Of a DNA stretch of 27,500 bases, positions 7,910-18,800 are shown in pieces (position 1 is the first letter of the stretch; the number at the start of each line of letters is the position of its first letter). The translations under genes and the position numbers were made by a program. Location of the stretch: NCBI RefSeq assembly GCF_964340395.1, contig NC_135564.1:17511931-17539430 (forward strand). The letters are read 5' to 3'. Origin of the DNA: Glandiceps talaboti (lineage: Eukaryota > Hemichordata > Enteropneusta > Spengelidae). The notes beneath the pieces are model-generated. The model searched no databases and had not been told where the DNA came from. It was given only the letters and a program-made list of their open reading frames with translations.

Positions 7910-10900
7910 TCATACAAGTTCGTAATGCTCATTGACTTTGTTGAGAAGAGCATCGCATGATTTCTTGGCATCTCCAAGTAACATAGCTGAATTAGGTTTG
8001 TAGAAGATTGGGTTGTCCACTGCGGCATATCCGACACCGAGGGTTCTCTTCATAACGACAACTTGGGCGGACTGCCAGACTCGTAGAACGGGCATACCAG
8101 CGATGATTGAATTGGGGTCTTCTTCAGCAGCAGAGTTGACGGTGTCATTGGCACCGATAACCAATACCAAATCTGTTTCTGGGAAGTCATCGTTAATTTC
8201 ATCCATTTCCAATACATGGTCATAGGGCACACCAGCTTCAGCCAGGAGTACATTCAACTGACCTGGCATACGACCAGCGACTGGATGGATACCAAATCGG
8301 ACGTTCTTGCCTTGATCACGCAGTTTCTGTACCATTTCAGCAATTGGATACTGTGCCTTTGCTACACACAGACCATAGCCTGGAGTGATGATGATGTTAC
8401 GTGCATCACTGATGAACTCAAGGACCTGGTCAGCATTGACTTCAGTATGTGTACCAACAATTGCCTTTGCTTCACCACCTTTTGTTGAGCGTGTACCATA
8501 GCCACCAAAGATGACGTTGGCCAGGGAGCGGTTCATGGCTTCACACATGATGTAGGATAGGATGGCACCAGATGACCCGATGAGAGCACCAACCACTGTA
8601 AGGAGGGGATTATTTAACATAAAGCCTTCAGCACAGAGAGCCCAACCACTGTAACTGTTGAGGACTGTAATGACCACAGGCATATCAGCGCCACCAATGG
8701 CAGCAGTCAGAGTGACACCCATGACACAGGAAAGAGCTGTTGTTGTTCCCAGCATAGCTATATCAACAGAGAATCCTGGATCTGTCATGTACCATGCCAT
8801 TGCTCCAACATTGGCGAGCAGCATACCAGCATTCAACATGTTACGTCCTGGAAGCAGAAGTGGGTCAGATTTCAACAATCCTTGCAGCTTACCAAATGCA
8901 ACGAGGGAACCAGTGAATGTAACACCACCGATGTATGTGCCCAAGAAAAGGAAAGCCCTTGTGATGTTTGCTGCTGGATCATCAGCAAAGTGGACATATT
9001 CATTCATGTATGTTGACAAACAGGTCAGCACTGCAGCAACACCAACAAAACTGTGGAAAGCTGCAACAAGCTGTGGTAAATCTGTGATGGCCATCTTCTT
9101 TGCAATGATTGTACCAATCAAACCGCCGACACCAATACAGCCAGCCATTTGCATGTACAGTTCTGGAGAGCAGTTAAGCAGGGCCAGGGTTGTTGCCATA
9201 CCTCCAGTCACACCTATGATACCCAAAGCATTTCCTCTTCTAGCTGTGGGCTGTGATGATAGACCACCTAGAGCACCTACACAGCAAAGTGAAGAAGCCA
9301 AATAGGCGAGAGTGTGGACATTTTCATAGCCGGCATAAGTAGTGCCAAGATAAGCAGCCAAGAATGCAGCACCTGCACCACCATAGAGAAAGTTGTACTC
9401 TGGAGGATCATCTGGTCTTTTGAACATATCCAACATACGTTGAGTGACCAAGAAACCACCGAAGATGTTAATGGATGAGACGAAGCATGCTGCAGCAGCA
9501 AGGCTCTGTCCGACAGTGGTTGGATATAAGCCTCCACCCATACACAGCATACCACCTACTGCAGTGATACCGGATATAGCATTAGTGACAGACATAAGAG
9601 GGGAATGGAGAGCTGGTGATACACCCCATACGGTGTGATAACCACAGATGACCGCGAGAGCAAATGTTGTCGACATGTTACCAAAAGCATTATTCGGGGA
9701 TATCACACCGAGACCAACCATACTAAGCAAACCAGATGTGTACAGCATGGAGGTTTTCATCGTTTTAGAAAATGGAGTCTCGACAGGAATGGCCACAGCT
9801 GTTGCCTGAGCTGTTGATGCTGCAGCGGCAGCAGCAGCAGCAGCAGCTTGGAGGTGTTCTTTTGGTGTTGGTGGAGGCCACATCATTTCACCCTCATGTA
9901 GTACCATTGAACCTCTGGTGACTTCGTCTTCCATATCAAGGTAGTATTGGCCTTTGGTCTTTTCAGGTGTGAATGACATCAACAACTTCGAGATGTTGTT
10001 GGCATATAGTGTACTTGACTGGGTTGGTAGGCGACTAGGAAGGTCTGTGTAGCCGATATGTGTGACACCATTGTATACATACTTCTCACCAGGTTTGGTA
10101 GTTTCAATATTACCACCTGCTTCGGCTGCTAAATCTACAACTACAGATCCATCTTTCATGGATTCAATCATTTCTTTGGTGATAAGGGTTGGTGCTTTCT
10201 TCCCTGGAATCAAAGCTGTACTGATGAGAACATCTACATCCTTACACTGTTTGGCATACATTGCTTTCTGTGCTTCTTGGAACTGTTGAGACATTTCTTT
10301 TGCGTATCCTCCAGTTCCTTCACCCTCTTCCTTGACATTGACCTCTATGAATTCTGCTCCCATGGATTGAATCTGTTCTTTCACAGATGACCTCACATCA
10401 GATGCTCTAACAATTGCACCCATACTCTTGGCTGTTCCAATTGATGCTAAACCAGCGACTCCTGCACCCAGGACTAGAGCCTTTGCTGGTGGAACTTTCC
10501 CCGCAGCTGTAATCTGACCGGTGAAGAATCTACCAAATTCATTTGCAGCTTCTACTACTGCTTTGTAACCTGATATGTTGGCCATTGAACTGAGAGCATC
10601 AAATACCTGGGCTCTACTAATACGAGGCACACAGTCCATACCAAACGCTGTGGCATTTCTGCTTGCTAATTTATCTAAAAGCTCTTTGTTTTGTGCTGGG
10701 TACAGGAAACTAATGAGTGTAGCTTTATCTTTTAAGAGATCAACTTCCTCAAGGGTTGGTGACCGGACCTTCAGAACGATATCTGACTTGAAAGCCTCTT
10801 CTGCGGATTTAATAGCAGCACCAGCTTCTTCATATTCTTTGTTTGAAAATTTAGCATTTTGTCCAGCTCCAGTTTCTATATTTACATTGAAGCCAGCTTT

Positions 10901-11152
10901 TGTGAGGGTTTTCACAGCGGCAGGTGTCAAAGCAACTCTCTTTTCATTTTTGAATGTTTCTTTTGGAACACCTATCGTCAACTTGTCGTATGCAGTACCC
11001 TTCAAAGTAACTTCTTCAGCTTTCTGTTCTTGATAACGTGGCAGGAATGTTCGGAGGCCACGTCGAGGCTGTTGTGACTTGGAGAATAACTTACGAACTG
11101 CTGGCGCTACCAGGCTGTCCACATGGTTGGCGGTACACAGAAAACGAAACAT
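7910..11152 (-). CDS. NNT: NAD(P) transhydrogenase, mitochondrial, complete and intronless
   Basis: Proton-translocating nicotinamide nucleotide transhydrogenase of the inner mitochondrial membrane reduces NADP+ with NADH, driven by the proton gradient. The 1080-residue frame is close to human NNT (about 1086) and has the animal single-chain order. A basic presequence at 1-45 ([17 protein letters not shown]) is followed by the alanine-dehydrogenase/PNT domain I, with GVPKE at 61-65 and the NAD-binding GAGVAG at 229-234. A linker at about 400-460 has a run of ten alanines at 436-445. Domain II has many membrane helices (about 465-870, including [16 protein letters not shown] and [20 protein letters not shown]). 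Domain III, the NADP site, has [15 protein letters not shown] at 922-936, [30 protein letters not shown] at 1000-1009 and [13 protein letters not shown] from 1035. Start ATG 11152 has context CAACCATGT; the stop is TGA at 7912-7910. There is no frameshift, stop or intron, whereas vertebrate NNT has about twenty introns. Confidence 0.98.
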   Translation of the reverse strand: MFRFLCTANHVDSLVAPAVRKLFSKSQQPRRGLRTFLPRYQEQKAEEVTLKGTAYDKLTIGVPKETFKNEKRVALTPAAVKTLTKAGFNVNIETGAGQNAKFSNKEYEEAGAAIKSAEEAFKSDIVLKVRSPTLEEVDLLKDKATLISFLYPAQNKELLDKLASRNATAFGMDCVPRISRAQVFDALSSMANISGYKAVVEAANEFGRFFTGQITAAGKVPPAKALVLGAGVAGLASIGTAKSMGAIVRASDVRSSVKEQIQSMGAEFIEVNVKEEGEGTGGYAKEMSQQFQEAQKAMYAKQCKDVDVLISTALIPGKKAPTLITKEMIESMKDGSVVVDLAAEAGGNIETTKPGEKYVYNGVTHIGYTDLPSRLPTQSSTLYANNISKLLMSFTPEKTKGQYYLDMEDEVTRGSMVLHEGEMMWPPPTPKEHLQAAAAAAAAAASTAQATAVAIPVETPFSKTMKTSMLYTSGLLSMVGLGVISPNNAFGNMSTTFALAVICGYHTVWGVSPALHSPLMSVTNAISGITAVGGMLCMGGGLYPTTVGQSLAAAACFVSSINIFGGFLVTQRMLDMFKRPDDPPEYNFLYGGAGAAFLAAYLGTTYAGYENVHTLAYLASSLCCVGALGGLSSQPTARRGNALGIIGVTGGMATTLALLNCSPELYMQMAGCIGVGGLIGTIIAKKMAITDLPQLVAAFHSFVGVAAVLTCLSTYMNEYVHFADDPAANITRAFLFLGTYIGGVTFTGSLVAFGKLQGLLKSDPLLLPGRNMLNAGMLLANVGAMAWYMTDPGFSVDIAMLGTTTALSCVMGVTLTAAIGGADMPVVITVLNSYSGWALCAEGFMLNNPLLTVVGALIGSSGAILSYIMCEAMNRSLANVIFGGYGTRSTKGGEAKAIVGTHTEVNADQVLEFISDARNIIITPGYGLCVAKAQYPIAEMVQKLRDQGKNVRFGIHPVAGRMPGQLNVLLAEAGVPYDHVLEMDEINDDFPETDLVLVIGANDTVNSAAEEDPNSIIAGMPVLRVWQSAQVVVMKRTLGVGYAAVDNPIFYKPNSAMLLGDAKKSCDALLNKVNEHYELV
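9818..9847 (-). repeat. NNT: Poly-alanine (GCN trinucleotide) run inside NNT
   Basis: Ten consecutive alanine codons, mostly GCT/GCA-type in a CAG-like trinucleotide repeat, encode residues 436-445 of NNT. They lie in the flexible linker between the NAD-binding domain and the first membrane helix, where length is poorly conserved. Repeat-slippage length variation would be expected here. Confidence 0.9.
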
Positions 11153-11167
11153 GGTTGCTACTTCTCG

Positions 11168-11190
11168 CTAAGGAAACCTAAGGAAAAGAT
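11168..11190 (-). other. NNT: Candidate 3' splice site in the NNT 5' UTR
   Basis: Read on the minus strand, the sequence before the start codon is a pyrimidine tract and two successive acceptors, TTTATCTTTTCCTTAG then GTTTCCTTAG, ending 15 to 25 bases before the ATG. This is a textbook acceptor and implies an untranslated first exon further upstream (to the right). The likeliest place is the CpG-containing stretch near 15.0-15.4 kb, where several donor-like sequences exist; I cannot choose among them. Confidence 0.6.
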
Positions 11191-12245
11191 AAAATAATAA
11201 GATAATTGAGTAAAATTATAAATTTCTAAAAATAGGTGGCTACAGGTAGAGACGTAGAGAAGTAGCCAGCTTCAAATGTCAGATCTGTCATTGTGTACAA
11301 TGGCTCAAATTTAAGTTCTGTTTGGTACTCAGAATTAGCAAAGTGAACAGTTTCGACTACAATTTCTATTGATCTCAGTTTATCACTTTATAAATTTGTC
11401 AGTACAGATACAATGTTTCTTAATCTGTGTGCTTAGGACTACTTTTAATTTCTAGCCCTGATTCTTTACAAACGACAGCATGCTGTCTGTACATTGATGC
11501 AGAGTTTAGTATTCTCATAATGTTAATGGTTAACAGGAACACCTCAATCAACATTGAATCTTTCAGTCGAGCTGTACAGCTGTTAGCTAGTCCTTTGTGA
11601 ATGCTAATAGACACAGGTAGAGCGGAAAGAAAAGTATATAGCACTCTTCTTCCTTTTACAACATACCACATGCTACAAACACGTCACAAATTTGCAGTCT
11701 TGATACAACAATCTGGCTTGTTTATAGAAACTTTAAACAAAACTTAGTAAACCAATTAAGAATTAACAGAGAGGGGACATGTGTATATGTTAGGTATATA
11801 GTAATACTGAAAATAATATTTAGCATTGAGATTTGCTCTCCAAAATTGAATGGTCTATTGGTCTGTGGTAGAATACTTTGGTTGACTGCTATGGACAGGT
11901 AAAATCTACCTAGCCTGGTACGCCTGTTTTTATTAAATTTAGGTCGAATTCCTTTAATGAAATACAACATACTAAAAATCTCTATGCTACAGTATGCATT
12001 GTTAGCATGTATGGTATGTCTACTACTTGATAATCTACTACATTGTTTGTACTTGATAATTTAACATTTGATTTTGATAGAATTCAAAATGAAATATAGT
12101 CCTGCTAAAGTATAAAATATTGTAAGAGGTACTAAAATGTACAACAGTAGTAATCGCTAAATGTCACTCAGTCTATGATTTGGACTCTGGCTTCTTATGA
12201 AAAATCTAATCTTTAGGGAACAGTTAGTTTTTTCACGCCAACACA
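11191..12245. other. Presumed 5' UTR intron or upstream region of NNT, no gene recognised
   Basis: The sequence is AT-rich. Open frames of about 80 codons on the minus strand (11420-11671 and 11722-11970) lack any recognised motif and I treat them as chance. Confidence 0.45.
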
Positions 12246-12297
12246 GACTAGTCATAGACCCTCCTCTCACCAAGGGTGGAGGATCAATGGACTAGTC
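12246..12297. mobile_element. 52-bp hairpin element with GACTAGTC ends
   Basis: GACTAGTC at 12246-12253 and again at 12290-12297 (the octamer is its own reverse complement) enclose CCCTCC (12259-12264) and the complementary GGAGG (12278-12282). As inverted repeats the arms read GACTAGTCATAGACCCTCC against GACTAGTCCATTGATCCTCC. It looks like a minimal MITE remnant; no clear target duplication is seen. Confidence 0.55.
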
Positions 12298-13071
12298 AAG
12301 CATATTGCTTTGGTATCATGGTAATCGGTTATTTGCTTTTCTGATAAAATATTTTAATCTCAAATGGATGTCATTGTTTATATATGAAGGAGGTGATAAG
12401 TAAAGGTAACTTATATAAAAACTGTTTCTTGGGCTGAGGGTGGAGACTAATTTTTCACTTTTCACAAATATGTACTATATTTCTTTGGGTACTCAGCTCT
12501 TAGTGGAACCCAATTCCTTTCTACTACACTGTAACCCTACCACCCTGGGTGTTGTCCGGGGTGGGGATAGGGTGGGGGTGTTGTCCTTCCCTTGGACATT
12601 ATGTAATCTGTTGACAAACATTAATTGCATATCATGTGCATCATATTAAGAATATTTTCATAAGAAATGTGTGAACATTACATACCACAAACTTAAAAAA
12701 ATACCAATACAGGAAAATGACATGCCATCAATCCAGTCACATTATCACAAAACTGAGAAGGTGTACATAACTAACAAGTACAAGTTGCACACCTGAATTT
12801 GACCTTTTCACATCCTACTTTGCTCAACATCTCCAGCTACTTTATACATGTAACTAAATTTGGGGCATTCTGTCAGTTAATATGCCAAAGAAAGACAAGT
12901 GATTTGTTCAAATTATATCTACTTCTAAATCAAAAAGTCAAAAAATAAAGAACTTTGTAGTCAATATAACTATTGTTCCAAACACAAATATGAAAATTTT
13001 ACCTGAAATTTTTGACTGCACACTTCAGTCTTTGTCAACATATTAACCAACTATTCAGTACACGTAACCTA
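12298..13071. other. Spacer with a G-quadruplex motif
   Basis: At 12558-12578 the plus strand has four G runs with short loops: G4-T-G4-ATA-G3-T-G5, which satisfies the usual G-quadruplex rule. Nothing else is recognised in this AT-rich stretch. Confidence 0.6.
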
Positions 13072-13783
13072 AAGGCCTGGTTACACGATGCAACTCGACT
13101 AGCAACGCACCATGCAATTCGTCGCATGCGACGAATTGCATCGTGTACTCGCCTCATCGCAGGGTCTTGCGACGTTGCAAGGTGCGTCGCAAGGAAACCG
13201 ACATGTCGGTTTCCTTGTCGCAAGTTGCTTCTCGAGTTGCTTCGTGAGTTGCACCGTGTAACCACTTCGTCGCGTCGCAAGCAATAACCTTTGACATATA
13301 CATACGTGTCAAATGACGTTCAATGTTATTGCCGCCATGTTTTTAGTATAAATATTCTATTTCAGCAAGTATTTTTTATATAATTTCGATTTATCACCAT
13401 GATTATCACTTATAAATAGTATACAATGTCTATGAATGCTTGATTTCCACTGAATATCATTTTATTTCCAACTTGAATGCAAGTAGCGACATCGGAAAGA
13501 TCAACATCGCCATAAACGAACTTCGAATTGAATAGAGTTTTACTATCGATACCTCATTTTATTCGTAAATATTAGCAATTTCATAGCATTTTTGCCAAAT
13601 TCCTGCCGCGAGAAGACTTGACCATCGATGACCTGTAACTTTTATATATCTACGCATGTGCAACAGTTGAGCTCTTGCGACTCACCAGGCAACTAGTTGC
13701 ATCGTGTACGCGCTCCGTCGCAGTTGCAAGCCTCATCGCATGCGACGAATTGCTTCATGAGTTGCATCGTGTAACTGGGCCTT
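13072..13783. mobile_element. 712-bp non-autonomous DNA element made of nested palindromes
   Basis: The ends form inverted repeats AAGGCC-(two mismatches)-GTTACACGATGCAACTC, 23 of 25 bases matching, flanked by TA at 13070-13071 and 13784-13785. The left 190 bp is itself an inverted repeat: GTTACACGATGCAACTC at 13080-13096 is mirrored at 13245-13261 with one change. It contains a 30-bp perfect palindrome at 13112-13141 (ATGCAATTCGTCGCA and its complement) and a 28-bp one at 13190-13217 (CAAGGAAACCGACA and its complement). The right end repeats the GATGCAACT/AGTTGCATC modules near 13694-13710 and 13748-13773. The middle (about 13290-13660) is AT-rich and has no long frame, so it encodes no transposase. 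The superfamily is uncertain. Open frames over the left end are by-products of the palindromes. Confidence 0.8.
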
Positions 13784-14999
13784 TATGGTCACGTTTGGAA
13801 CAAAAGTTAAATTGAATACTATGGTTTACCAACACATATGAATTTGCATTTGAAGAAAAAAGAACTTGTATCTATGGACTTAAAAAAAGGGGTTTCAAAT
13901 TTGGAGACTGTGACATCTTTGTGATCTTACAAACTAACAATACTGAACTATCATCCATTTTTAGTACACGTACACAAAGATAAATTTTTACAAAAATATG
14001 CTTATCATTTTAGAAGTTGATAACAGAGTCAATCATTACTGAAAGATCTGTTACATTGTCATTTATTTTATGTAACTCTATTTCAAACTTATTGTGTCTA
14101 ATATGTAAGAAGCCCTTGCACTATTCTATCTCCTTAGTTATGTTGCCATCTAAATTCTAAGGGCTTCTTTGACAGACAACATAATTCAATAATAAACTAA
14201 AAACAAAAGTTATGTAAATTTAGTGGTACAACCTGTTAACCTGTTACTTGTCACCTTATTATGCAAATTAATCACCTTTGCATATACTTGAGCTGACATC
14301 ATAGATTTCGGATTGTGTTCATTTCACATTCTCAAACATGTTTTTCTCTATTTTTATCAAAGCTTGTAGCAATGCTAAACCAAGCATTTGGTACACAATA
14401 ACTTATACATTGCAGTTGGGATTGAAAAATTATGTCAGAAACAACAAGACAAGTAAAATCTAACAACGTATAGAAAAGCAAAGGCACTTAAAAATGACTT
14501 TTGTAAGCCATTCAAAATACTACTGTACTAAGGATAATCCATATTTGTAACAGATGCAGGGAGTATTATAAATGTCATAATATCAGTTTTGAACATAATT
14601 ATTTTTATTAACATGTGGTTAATTGACCATCAAAACAAACAGCTGGGAAACTTAATCAGCTGACCAAAGTAGTTTTATGTCTCAAGAACCAAACAGCGAG
14701 ATATGTACGAGTAGGATATATTTGTAAAACTATCATATCAAATGATAAATTCTGGGTTTTGATAAAATATTTAATAAATGCATATTTGTACTTTTATCTG
14801 TACTATTACAAGACTATTATTTGTCACAGCATAAATATGTCTAGCATTAAGTTTGTCCACTATACAAATTACCTAATACAATAAAAGAATTTATGCAATT
14901 CAATCACCAAATTATCACACGTGCTGTAACATGTACATGCCTTTATGGTAGTAACCGATGATAATAATTTTGCTCTCGATTTACATTTTACAGACCTCG
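13784..14999. other. Spacer between NNT and IDH2, one inverted repeat
   Basis: AAGAAGCCCTT at 14107-14117 pairs perfectly with AAGGGCTTCTT at 14159-14169 (11-bp arms, 41-base loop), perhaps a remnant of a small transposon. The remainder is AT-rich without recognised features. Confidence 0.5.
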
Positions 15000-15640
15000 T
15001 GTGACCTTGAGTCGTCACGTTTCTGTGTACACCCCTACACGCGGGGAGGGAGTGATTTTGAAAAATTGCTTTTAAGTTCACTAGTGTGTAATAGGAATTT
15101 GTATTTACTTTGCAAGAGCATAGCAGCGCACATTTTTGATCGATGTTTGTCAGCCGTGTACACAAGAATGAGCGCACCCGCCATATTTAGACCAGCTGCT
15201 GAAATAACACGAGGTTTACACCGAAATTGCTTCTGTAAAACGGAAGCGTTGTAAAATTAACTTGTATACGATACCTAAGAACAGGCTCCTTTCAGTCTTT
15301 TAACACCCGTAGCCCTTCTAAGACGGCCTTGGGGATGGAAATTGACGGCCGCTTCTAAGGTTGGGATACCAAAAAGTTACCGGCCGGCTTCTTATCGATC
15401 GCAGCAACGCTTCCCGGTGCATGCCAATCAATTTGCTTTCAGGGGTAACCACTACCTCAAAGAAGATACATTTTAGAGTATATGATATACTATCAAAAAG
15501 TTATTTCTCGAACTATAACTATTTTCTTTTACCAAAATTATTTGGAACTTACCATTTACCTTGATTCGTATCTTTTCATATGGTACCCCTTGTAATTTTC
15601 TATAACAAATGTTTTAACTGATAAGTATGTGAGTGGTACC
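15000..15640. promoter_or_regulatory. CpG-containing region, possible NNT upstream exon/promoter on the minus strand
   Basis: CpG dinucleotides are visibly denser here than in the flanking spacers, though I have not counted them. On the minus strand AATATGGCGGG at about 15187-15177 resembles the YY1-type motif found at housekeeping starts, and donor-like AAA|GTAAAT (about 15111-15103) and TTAG|GTATCG (about 15279-15270) occur nearby. Direct repeats of cttctaag and gacggcc lie at 15316-15358. That this is the NNT first exon is inference from the acceptor at 11168-11190 and the gene orientation. Confidence 0.3.
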
Positions 15641-15666
15641 CCCCGATCTTGCCTACGTGGGGAAAA

Positions 15667-15757
15667 TCACGTGACTTAATGTTAACCAATAAAAACGTGA
15701 AGCGTTCCGCGGTCACAGGTCATCACTCACTGATCACCGGAGAACGTAGCGTACAAC
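15667..15757 (+). promoter_or_regulatory. IDH2: IDH2 proximal promoter: E-box, CCAAT box, DR1 site, YY1-like start
   Basis: Just upstream of the IDH2 start codon are TCACGTGA at 15667-15674 (palindromic E-box of the USF/MITF-TFE type), CCAAT at 15686-15690, and CGGTCA-C-AGGTCA at 15710-15722. The last matches the DR1 nuclear-receptor element (RXR/PPAR, HNF4, COUP-TF) except for its first base. The start codon lies in AACATGGCGGG, close to the YY1 motif common at TATA-less mitochondrial-protein genes. No TATA box is seen at the expected place. Binding is inferred from motif matches only. Confidence 0.6.
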
Positions 15758-15866
15758 ATGGCGGGATCTCTTGTCAAAATATCTAGAGCTTTAACCGGCG
15801 TTTCACAATTTAACCTACCAAGGGCGTCCGTACTTGCTAGCTACAATGCAGTCCACAAAAGAAATC
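15758..15866 (+). CDS. IDH2: Mitochondrial NADP-dependent isocitrate dehydrogenase, exon 1 (transit peptide)
   Basis: This exon encodes residues 1-36 plus the first base of codon 37. The gene product oxidises and decarboxylates isocitrate to 2-oxoglutarate, making NADPH in the matrix. The peptide (MAGSLVKISRALTGVSQFNL...) has Lys, Arg and His but no Asp or Glu, as a mitochondrial presequence should, which favours IDH2 over cytosolic IDH1. The exon closes with AATC|GTAAGT, a strong donor in phase 1. Together the four exons here give 177 residues of the usual ~450; the remaining exons lie right of the window. The neighbour NNT, divergently transcribed, also makes matrix NADPH. Confidence 0.85.
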
Positions 15867-18800
15867 GTAAGTATTATATTATGGATCGCAAAATCGCAAT
15901 GTATAACGGTTCCTTGATCGTTTCCATGGTATGCGGCATTGTGAGGTGTACCATATGCACTGTACATGCGGAAATAATGATCACTAAGTGCGTACAGAAA
16001 TGTCTTGACTAGCAGGTTTCTAGAACAATATCACGTAGATTTTAAAGTAAAATATTGATATTCGACACATTTGCTTACTATTGGTGATGTTTTGTCTCTC
16101 CGAAAACTGGTGTTTTATTGTCTTGGGGACTTCACATTTGACATAGAAACTAATCATGTGCGTACTACAACTTACAAGTTTGGTGCAATGTGCTAACTAA
16201 ATTCTTGTTCTGACCTTGTCCCGTCTATAATATGACCTTCAAACATTTATTCATATTTATGGTTCTACACTGAGGTGGGTTTTGCAGCCTTGGCCGATTC
16301 CCGCTTCTTTTGTTGACAGGTTAACTAATTCGTGACAAGTTCGTACATTTTTGCATAGGCCCATGCCATGGAAACAAAGGTGTGTGAATACAAATGCAGG
16401 ATGGGTATCAGTGTCTTGCCCACGTGGTCAGTCACCACCCACTATAAAACTGATACAGCTTTTACAAAAAAAATTAATTTTACTTAGTCTTGGCTTTGTC
16501 TCTTGATTTTATAGGCACACACATTCACCGACAAGCATAAATATCTATGTTGTTATAATGTTCATTTATCCTCAAAATCTATGTATTATGTAATGAACTC
16601 TAATTATATACAGTAAGATTGAAGATAGCCTATGTGTATATACATGGCACACACCTGGGGTGTGAACACAGATAGTAAAAGATAGTGAAATACAGCAAAC
16701 CATGCACTTTTTCATAGGGTCTGGTTGACATATTGCCAGTTCATTTCAAAGATGTGATGAAGCTCTATGGGATAATTATATCAACATAGTGATGATCTGA
16801 GTATAAAGTTTCATTAGTAGTAATAGTCGATGAGTTACATATCTATCCTAGCCATACCATAGTATCTTTAGATCAGTATGGTTTCATTCACTATCAGGCT
16901 ACAGAATATTACAATTGTAACATATGGTATAGGTTTGACAAGACTCTGTGATCTATCATTCTAATATTAATATCTGATATGTTGAATAGTAAAGACACAT
17001 ATGTTATATAGTCATGAGAAATTTATGTAGTGGTAGTTGTTGCCACACATTCTCTCACTGCATTTCCATTTACAAGGGGGTAATTTGATCATGTTTTGTA
17101 AGTACGTGTTGAAGAAATGTAGAAGTCAGGGAAAATATAACAAGTTGTGTATAGAAAGTAGTATTTTCAATGTTGGAAAGGTTGGAATATGTTTGGTCTG
17201 ATCTGAGTCTGTGTTACTGAAGGGACAATGGTCAATGCAGGTGTATAAGACATTGATTACTGAACAAGTCATTCTTAGTTAGATTAATGATTTAAAGTCA
17301 AGTACTGTACAGTACACAGTACATCGATAAGAATAGAAAAGTATGTCACATTCCATATGCCATAGTAGTACGAGCACAGTTACATGTACCAATACTACCA
17401 TCTTGTATGGAAGCTTATGTGTTGTACGGTACCATGGATTTATTCATGAAAAGTAATACATCCATGATGGTAGCATGTCATTCTACCTCCATAATGGTAC
17501 ACTGTATGGTGTATACAGAGAAGAGCTGAGAAGTACAAAATGTATGTCACATTCTCTTTGAATACCAAAGTACCAACAGCTAGTTTACCATCTTGTAAAA
17601 ATGTCAAGTTATTTATTCTTACTGATCGCTATGACCTCATGAGGCCATTTATCTGTCAGCAACTATTATGAAATTTCAAAATCCCATTTTTCAATTCATA
17701 GAGTTTTGTGAATTCTGACAATGTGACAGCACTAGGCTAAAGGCATGTATTTCCTGACAGTTATGAATGAAACAGCTGTGTTTCACTTAAGTAGTATTAT
17801 AAATTTGCATAATCCATTCATTACAGCTAGAATATTTAGATTATAAAGCACATCAAAATACCCACATGCTGTAACAGCTGTAGTCATGATTCATCAATGA
17901 ATATTTGATGCTGGCCTACTATGTATGTATCATTGTATGTATGATCGTGGTGATGTGTCACATGGACACACAGCTCCTATCTATATCACAGCTGCATGTG
18001 TAGATCATGTTTGCTGGTATCACTGCAGTGTTATAACCTACCACTGTACCAGCTTATTATTTGCATCGTAGTAAGAAATATATAATTATATAAAAATGAG
18101 TAATTGAAGAAGTACATTCACTGTTCCGACAGAATCTAAAGTGAGCAACAAAGACTGTCTAATTTACAATCATTTGCATATGTGAGAATGACTAATTATG
18201 GACTCTCTGGTCGTCACTCTGAATAAATATCTGCTTTTATAGAGTGAAAAGAAAGTAGAGAATTACTCCAAAATTTTCACTGACATCTTGTCAGCATCTT
18301 CAGGGGACTGGGATGTAATACAAATGCAGTTTATATTTCCAAAATTTGGAAAATGATTGCCAGATTTTCACTGACACTGTGTCATCAGGGTTGTGAATAC
18401 AGTTGAAGTCTATGTATTAGTCCTACACACACTGTGATAAGAGTACACAGGACTCAATTCTGACCAAAAGAGAAGGACATTATCAGAATCTAACGACAAG
18501 TAGGGCTATCTATAAATAGATGCATGTCATGAAATGGTATCTGCTTATCTTTGTATTGATAACTAGAGACAGTCTGTACAATTACTTAGGAATTCCCTCA
18601 TGGGATGAAAGGTCATGCTACAAGATAAGGTCATTGCTATGTCTTGTTCATTTCACTGACACACACTACTACATGGCATTGGATATATACTATTCTGTGT
18701 AGATATTTGTATCAAGACTTGAAGTCATAGAAGTCATACATGACTAAATATTTCAAAGAGACTGCGCTCCTCTTCATTGGCAGGTTTCCAGTTCTGTGGA

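Noticed and set aside
8658-9305. Plus-strand 215-codon frame inside NNT, and other plus-strand or shifted frames in 8013-11077
   Set aside because: These are shadows of the NNT coding sequence; the minus-strand protein is unmistakable over its whole length.
13012-13287. Arg-rich frames on both strands
   Set aside because: They coincide exactly with the palindromic left end of the 712-bp element, which explains openness on both strands.
16780-16850. TGATGA-like sequence considered as a C/D snoRNA C box in IDH2 intron 1
   Set aside because: No D box at a suitable distance and no terminal stem were found.
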